A stretch of 64,000 nt of DNA, from the NCBI RefSeq assembly GCF_026810365.1, contig NZ_CP113948.1, positions 2,257,001 through 2,321,000 of the forward strand, in the 5' to 3' direction. The number at the start of each line of letters is the position of its first letter. Position 1 is the stretch's first letter. Shown here in pieces: positions 60,639-64,000 of the stretch. The notes beneath the pieces are model-generated. The model was not told the origin of the DNA and did not search any database. It saw nothing but the letters and a program-made list of their open reading frames with translations. The position numbers and the translations under genes were made by a program. Origin of the DNA: Flavobacterium praedii. Lineage in GTDB: Bacteria; Bacteroidota; Bacteroidia; Flavobacteriales; Flavobacteriaceae.

Positions 60639-61268
60639 TTATCCTTTATTACTCATTGCAGTAAGCATTCCTCCATAAACATTATTTAAAGAAGCAATAT
60701 TTGCGGTCATTGATTGCATTTGTTCTTTTAATTTGCTAGCGTTTTCAGCAATTTCTTTATTAGCTTCAGCATTTCTTGATGCACTTTCTAATTGAACTTT
60801 ATAAAGACTATTTAAAGATTCCATTTGAGCAGCAGCCATAGATAATTCTTCACTATATTTTTTTGTAGCAGCAATTGAATCAACCGTTGGAGAAATATTT
60901 CTAGAAGCATCTTCAAAATTTCTGATGCTAGTTCCTAGACTATTCATTAAAGCTCCATCAATCTTAGCTTCTTTTAACATTGCATCTAATTTTGCAGATA
61001 ACATACCATCTGCATCTTCAGAAACCACATCATTTCGCACAATCTTTTCACCGCCCGCTAATTCTGGATACACCAAAGACCAATCCAATTCATGTTCAAC
61101 TGGTTCAAATGCAGAAAGAGCAAAAATAAAAGCCTCAGTACAAAGACCAACAATTAATAATGCACTTGCTCCAGGGTAATGTTGAATTTTAAAAAGTGCT
61201 CCAATAATTACTACTGCCGCTCCCATTCCATACGTAAAATTCATTGTTTTTTTGCTCAATATAGCCAT
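60639..61268 (-). CDS. gldL: Gliding motility / T9SS motor protein GldL
   Basis: 209 residues. Two membrane helices (about 11-27 and 35-55): TYGMGAAVVIIGALFKIQHY and LLIVGLCTEAFIFALSAFEP. Conserved polar residues at Lys27, His30 and Glu45 are the candidates for the proton path; the homologous Glu in the second helix of F. johnsoniae GldL has been implicated in motor function. The rest is a cytoplasmic helical region. Pentamer surrounding the GldM helices. Confidence 0.96.
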   Translation of the reverse strand: MAILSKKTMNFTYGMGAAVVIIGALFKIQHYPGASALLIVGLCTEAFIFALSAFEPVEHELDWSLVYPELAGGEKIVRNDVVSEDADGMLSAKLDAMLKEAKIDGALMNSLGTSIRNFEDASRNISPTVDSIAATKKYSEELSMAAAQMESLNSLYKVQLESASRNAEANKEIAENASKLKEQMQSMTANIASLNNVYGGMLTAMSNKG

Positions 61269-61319
61269 CTTTGTAATTTTTTTTAGTTAATTTATTAGGT
61301 TTATTTAAATTGATTTAGG

Positions 61320-62735
61320 TTATTTTTTTTTACTTGTACTATTACCGGTTGTTTGAGTACCCATATAATCTTGAACTGTTCTGAATCCAATGTAACTTCT
61401 GGCAGAATCTGAATACTCAAAAGCACGAGTACTTACCTGAAGGAAATAAGAAACATCTTTCCAAGATCCACCTCTTATAACTTTACGTTTATTAGAATTA
61501 TCAATAACAGCAGGATTCATTGTAGAAACAAAATCATAAGAATTTGCATCATAAGCAGAGTCCGTCCATTCTGCAACATTACCAGCCATGTTGTATAAGT
61601 TAAATCCATTAGTTTCATACGATTTAGCTTCTACAGTATACAAAGCATTATCAGCTGCATAATCACCTCTATTAGGCTTAAAGTTTGCTAAGAAACAGCC
61701 TCTATCACTTTTTGTATAAGGGCCACCCCATGGAAAAGTAGCAGATTCTAAACCACCTCTAGCAGCATATTCCCATTCTGCTTCTGTTGGTAATCTAAAT
61801 GAATTTACATTGTCAACATGATTTTTCTTTGACTTTAAATAGCTGTTTTTATTTAACGTTCTCCACGCACAAAAAGCTTTGGCCTGACTCCAAGTAACAC
61901 CTACTACAGGATATTCCCCATAAGCTTTGTGCCAAAAATAATCATTATGCATTGGCTCATTGTAGGAGTAAGCATAATCTTTAATCCAAACCGTAGTATC
62001 AGGATATACTTTTACCTCTTCAGTTCTTATAAAATCTTGCCTTTTACCAACTTTTGCTTTAGCAGCTGCCTGAATATCCATCCAAGTATAACGGAATTTT
62101 AATTTATTTACATCTATAGTTCTCAATCCATTATAGGAAGCTTCTAGAGGCAGATACATAGAATCCATAACTTCTACATAGTATTCGTCTGGATATTTTT
62201 TGGTATCCTTAATTAATTTAGCTTTTCTATTTAACCTTTTATATGCATTTGGATCCTTATCAGTACCAATACTGTAATAATTTTCATACATGTATTTATC
62301 ATATGCAGACATTTTCTCTGGATCAGAATCATTAAAAGAATAATCTGCTATACTACCACCATTACTTTTTCCTTTACCTTTAGCATCACTAGCGGCACCT
62401 TGACCACTATCTTCTGCTAAAATAGCTAAACGAAAACGGATTGTAGAATCTTTTACCCATTCTACAAACTGACGGTATTCGCTATTTGTAATCTCAGTTT
62501 CGTCCATATAAAAAGACCTTACAGTTACAGTTTTTGTTGGAGCATCACCTACATGAGCAACATCATCATCTGATTTACCCATTATATATGAACCTCCTGG
62601 CACTAATGTCATTCCATAAGGTTTTTCGGGATGCCATTTTGCTCCTTTTACACCAACCAACTCACCTTTGTCGCTTGATCTACCACAGCTAATCAACACT
62701 GTTAAAATTGCCGTAAATGCAATGAAATTCTTCAT
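61320..62735 (-). CDS. gldK: Gliding motility / T9SS lipoprotein GldK
   Basis: 471 residues, first gene of the operon. Lipoprotein signal (TAILTVLISCGRSSDKG, Cys17), then an FGE-sulfatase-like domain: MTLVPGGSYIMGKSDDDVAH, SFYMDETEITNSEYRQFVEW, YPVVGVTWSQAKAFCAWR, SFRLPTEAEWEYAARGG, NMAGNVAEWTDSAYDA and VIRGGSWKDVSYFL. Forms the outer-membrane-attached ring with GldN. A Gly/Ser/Lys-rich insert (residues ~108-128) lies between core strands. Confidence 0.97.
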   Translation of the reverse strand: MKNFIAFTAILTVLISCGRSSDKGELVGVKGAKWHPEKPYGMTLVPGGSYIMGKSDDDVAHVGDAPTKTVTVRSFYMDETEITNSEYRQFVEWVKDSTIRFRLAILAEDSGQGAASDAKGKGKSNGGSIADYSFNDSDPEKMSAYDKYMYENYYSIGTDKDPNAYKRLNRKAKLIKDTKKYPDEYYVEVMDSMYLPLEASYNGLRTIDVNKLKFRYTWMDIQAAAKAKVGKRQDFIRTEEVKVYPDTTVWIKDYAYSYNEPMHNDYFWHKAYGEYPVVGVTWSQAKAFCAWRTLNKNSYLKSKKNHVDNVNSFRLPTEAEWEYAARGGLESATFPWGGPYTKSDRGCFLANFKPNRGDYAADNALYTVEAKSYETNGFNLYNMAGNVAEWTDSAYDANSYDFVSTMNPAVIDNSNKRKVIRGGSWKDVSYFLQVSTRAFEYSDSARSYIGFRTVQDYMGTQTTGNSTSKKK

Positions 62736-62774
62736 AAAAATTGGGGTTATCTATTCATTATTATCTTAAGACTG

Positions 62775-62805
62775 CAAACCTATTTATTTTTAACCTAAAA
62801 AACAA
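62775..62805 (-). promoter_or_regulatory. Promoter of gldKLMN
   Basis: Minus strand: TTG (62805-62803), 20-bp spacer, TAGGTTTG (62782-62775), then ~40 nt to the gldK ATG. Consensus fit is good at both boxes. The remainder of 62736-63007 is AT-rich without a gene. Confidence 0.65.
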
Positions 62806-63007
62806 TACTTTTTTAGTCTGTAATTATTTGGTCAAATGTATATTAAAATTTCTTAAAAAAAAATATTTTGTCGTTAAAGCGATTAAAAAGTGCGATAAAA
62901 AACACTTTTTTAAAAAATTTGTAAGTATATCAGAAATGACTAAAGTATTTGCATAATTTTAACATTTCTAATCATTAAAAGTCAATACAAAAAAAGACTT
63001 TTCAAAA

Positions 63008-64000
63008 TCAAACAACATTTTTTCTTTGAGCTTTCCACCATCTTTCAGGCATTTCTTGATTACAAGCAGCTAAATATTCTTCATACGAACACGGTAACAA
63101 CGTATTTTTTTTTAACTTATTGTTCGAACTTGAAATAAATGGTATTTCAATCCACCATCTATCTGTTTTATCACTTTTATAAAAAATCAAATCCTCATCT
63201 TCTAATGGGACAATATATTTTAAATAATTTTCCCTGCTTCCAAAAGGATATTCATTTGATCTATAGTGGTATCCTTCGATAAAATACCAAAATATTTGAG
63301 CTATTAAAACTGCCTCTTGTTTCGTATTATGATGGTTAAAAACACCAAAAGAACTTACTTTATCACTTATGCCGGCATATCTGGACAAAGAGCAAATTTC
63401 TTTTCCATTAAAACCATTTGGATTGAAAACATTAAAATTGCCAGAATCAGCTGATTTCACACTATTTAAATCGATACTAACTAAATCAGCATCTCTAAAA
63501 ACGGGTTCAGCAATTGAAATATTATTTGACACCTCGCCTAGTCGATATGCATCGAAAAACAATTTCTCAACTAAATCGATTTCTTCTTGAGAATTGAAAT
63601 AGGTTTGATATCCAATGTTACAAAAATTAAACAAATTATTAGGTTCTTCAATAATAATTTTTGTCAAAAAAGAATCTGAACTGATTCCTTCATTTTCCCT
63701 TCCAAAATCAAACTTACTATCGATAGCCACCAAATTGACCATTTGCTCTAAATTATCATAAGCACGATACATTGCATAAGTCAAATCTTGAGAACCTCCA
63801 ATAACTAAAGGGATGATTTTCTTCTTTACAAGACTCGATATAATTTTCTTCAGTGCAAAAAAAGTATCTTCTTTTGTGTTACCAGCAAGAATATTTCCTA
63901 AATCAGCAATAGTAGCTTTCCAATTTCCTGGATACATTCCATACAATTGTTTCCGAATAGCGCTTAAATCATTATCATTACTTCCGTTCTTATTGCCTCT
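63008..64000 (-). CDS. Arginase-family protein (formimidoylglutamase-like), 5' end outside the window
   Basis: The frame is open to the window edge (18 codons beyond a possible TTG at 63946), so the gene starts to the right; at least 330 residues are seen. RGNKNGSNDNDLSAIRKQ, LYGMYPGNWKATIADLGNI, TFFALKKIISSL, VIGGSQDLTYAMYRAYDNL, VAIDSKFDFG, ADLVSIDLNSVKSAD and a C-terminal RWWKAQ follow the formiminoglutamase/arginase layout. But the dimanganese ligands are altered: GGDH is GGSQD, DAHxD is DSKFD and the SxDxDxxDP site is SIDLNSVKSAD. It may be a non-catalytic relative. Upstream of gldK on the same strand; a T9SS link is only positional. Confidence 0.78.
   Translation of the reverse strand, partial: RGNKNGSNDNDLSAIRKQLYGMYPGNWKATIADLGNILAGNTKEDTFFALKKIISSLVKKKIIPLVIGGSQDLTYAMYRAYDNLEQMVNLVAIDSKFDFGRENEGISSDSFLTKIIIEEPNNLFNFCNIGYQTYFNSQEEIDLVEKLFFDAYRLGEVSNNISIAEPVFRDADLVSIDLNSVKSADSGNFNVFNPNGFNGKEICSLSRYAGISDKVSSFGVFNHHNTKQEAVLIAQIFWYFIEGYHYRSNEYPFGSRENYLKYIVPLEDEDLIFYKSDKTDRWWIEIPFISSSNNKLKKNTLLPCSYEEYLAACNQEMPERWWKAQRKNVV

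Noticed and set aside
58002..62735. New secretion system
   Set aside because: This is the known type IX secretion core gldKLMN in its standard order.
62741..62956. Possible 71-residue ORF divergent from gldK
   Set aside because: It overlaps the gldK promoter and is mostly Lys/Phe/Ile from AT-rich DNA.

Overview
The window is AT-rich chromosome from a member of the Flavobacteriaceae, most likely Flavobacterium or a close relative. The evidence is a complete gliding/type IX secretion core operon (gldK-gldL-gldM-gldN), TonB-dependent receptors, many Bacteroidetes-specific families (DUF4136, DUF4230, GSCFA, DUF5522, DUF2490), promoters of the flavobacterial TAnnTTTG type, and genes without recognisable Shine-Dalgarno sites. 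I see no phage, insertion sequence, CRISPR array or rRNA operon. Gene content is mostly ordinary core chromosome, but the intergenic DNA is rich in short structured repeats.

Layout. 0-7.4 kb: an AI-2E-family permease, moeA, and a copper-type locus (OprC/NosA-like TonB receptor, Met/His-rich lipoprotein, small Cys-rich protein) plus a Spy-like protein. 7.5-19.4 kb: hemL, a glucosaminidase-LysM lipoprotein, a D-cysteine desulfhydrase-like enzyme, a small HExxH protein, DUF5522, urocanate hydratase, DUF4136, a group III truncated hemoglobin, an exported acetolactate decarboxylase, a long-form aromatic amino acid hydroxylase, and two stress-type small proteins. 19.4-32.5 kb: tamA-like/tamB, GSCFA-DUF4230, a lipoprotein and alaS. 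32.8-36.5 kb: M23 peptidase, MerR, LemA and two TPM-domain proteins. 36.8-45.7 kb: an Rrf2 regulator, a small Met/Cys leader peptide, a TonB receptor, a PstSCAB-like ABC importer, DUF2490 and ChrA. 45.9-49.4 kb: der, era and two tandem initiator tRNAs. 50-57.9 kb: two paralogous LRR proteins, DUF1761, pterin-carbinolamine dehydratase, a FemAB/GNAT-like protein, an ABC-F ATPase, DUF983 and an FAD oxidoreductase. 58-64 kb: gldN, gldM, gldL, gldK, then an arginase-family gene running off the right edge.

The most interesting region is 36.7-45.7 kb. An Rrf2 regulator with four cysteines sits beside a 30-codon ORF ending Met-Met-Cys-Met-Cys-stop. That ORF precedes a TonB receptor and a Pst-like importer whose binding protein has lost the Ser and Thr of the phosphate-binding SGT motif. 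The same CTATA-N(5-7)-TATAG palindrome lies just upstream of the -7 box of both the leader/TonB unit and the DUF2490/chrA unit. I infer a sulfur-responsive oxyanion or organosulfur uptake regulon rather than a phosphate system.

A second theme is the repeats. A ~115-bp element occurs four times, and both its terminal and internal stems change sequence while keeping base pairing. A ~155-165-bp element with ~20-bp terminal inverted repeats occurs three times. A short CCCCC/GGGGG palindrome abuts three stop codons and in a fourth place is read through in frame inside a GSCFA gene.

Functional links across the window: the aromatic amino acid hydroxylase (16.5 kb) and the pterin-carbinolamine dehydratase (52.8 kb) form one pterin-dependent cycle. 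TamA-like and TamB act in envelope assembly, and GldKLMN form the type IX secretion core.
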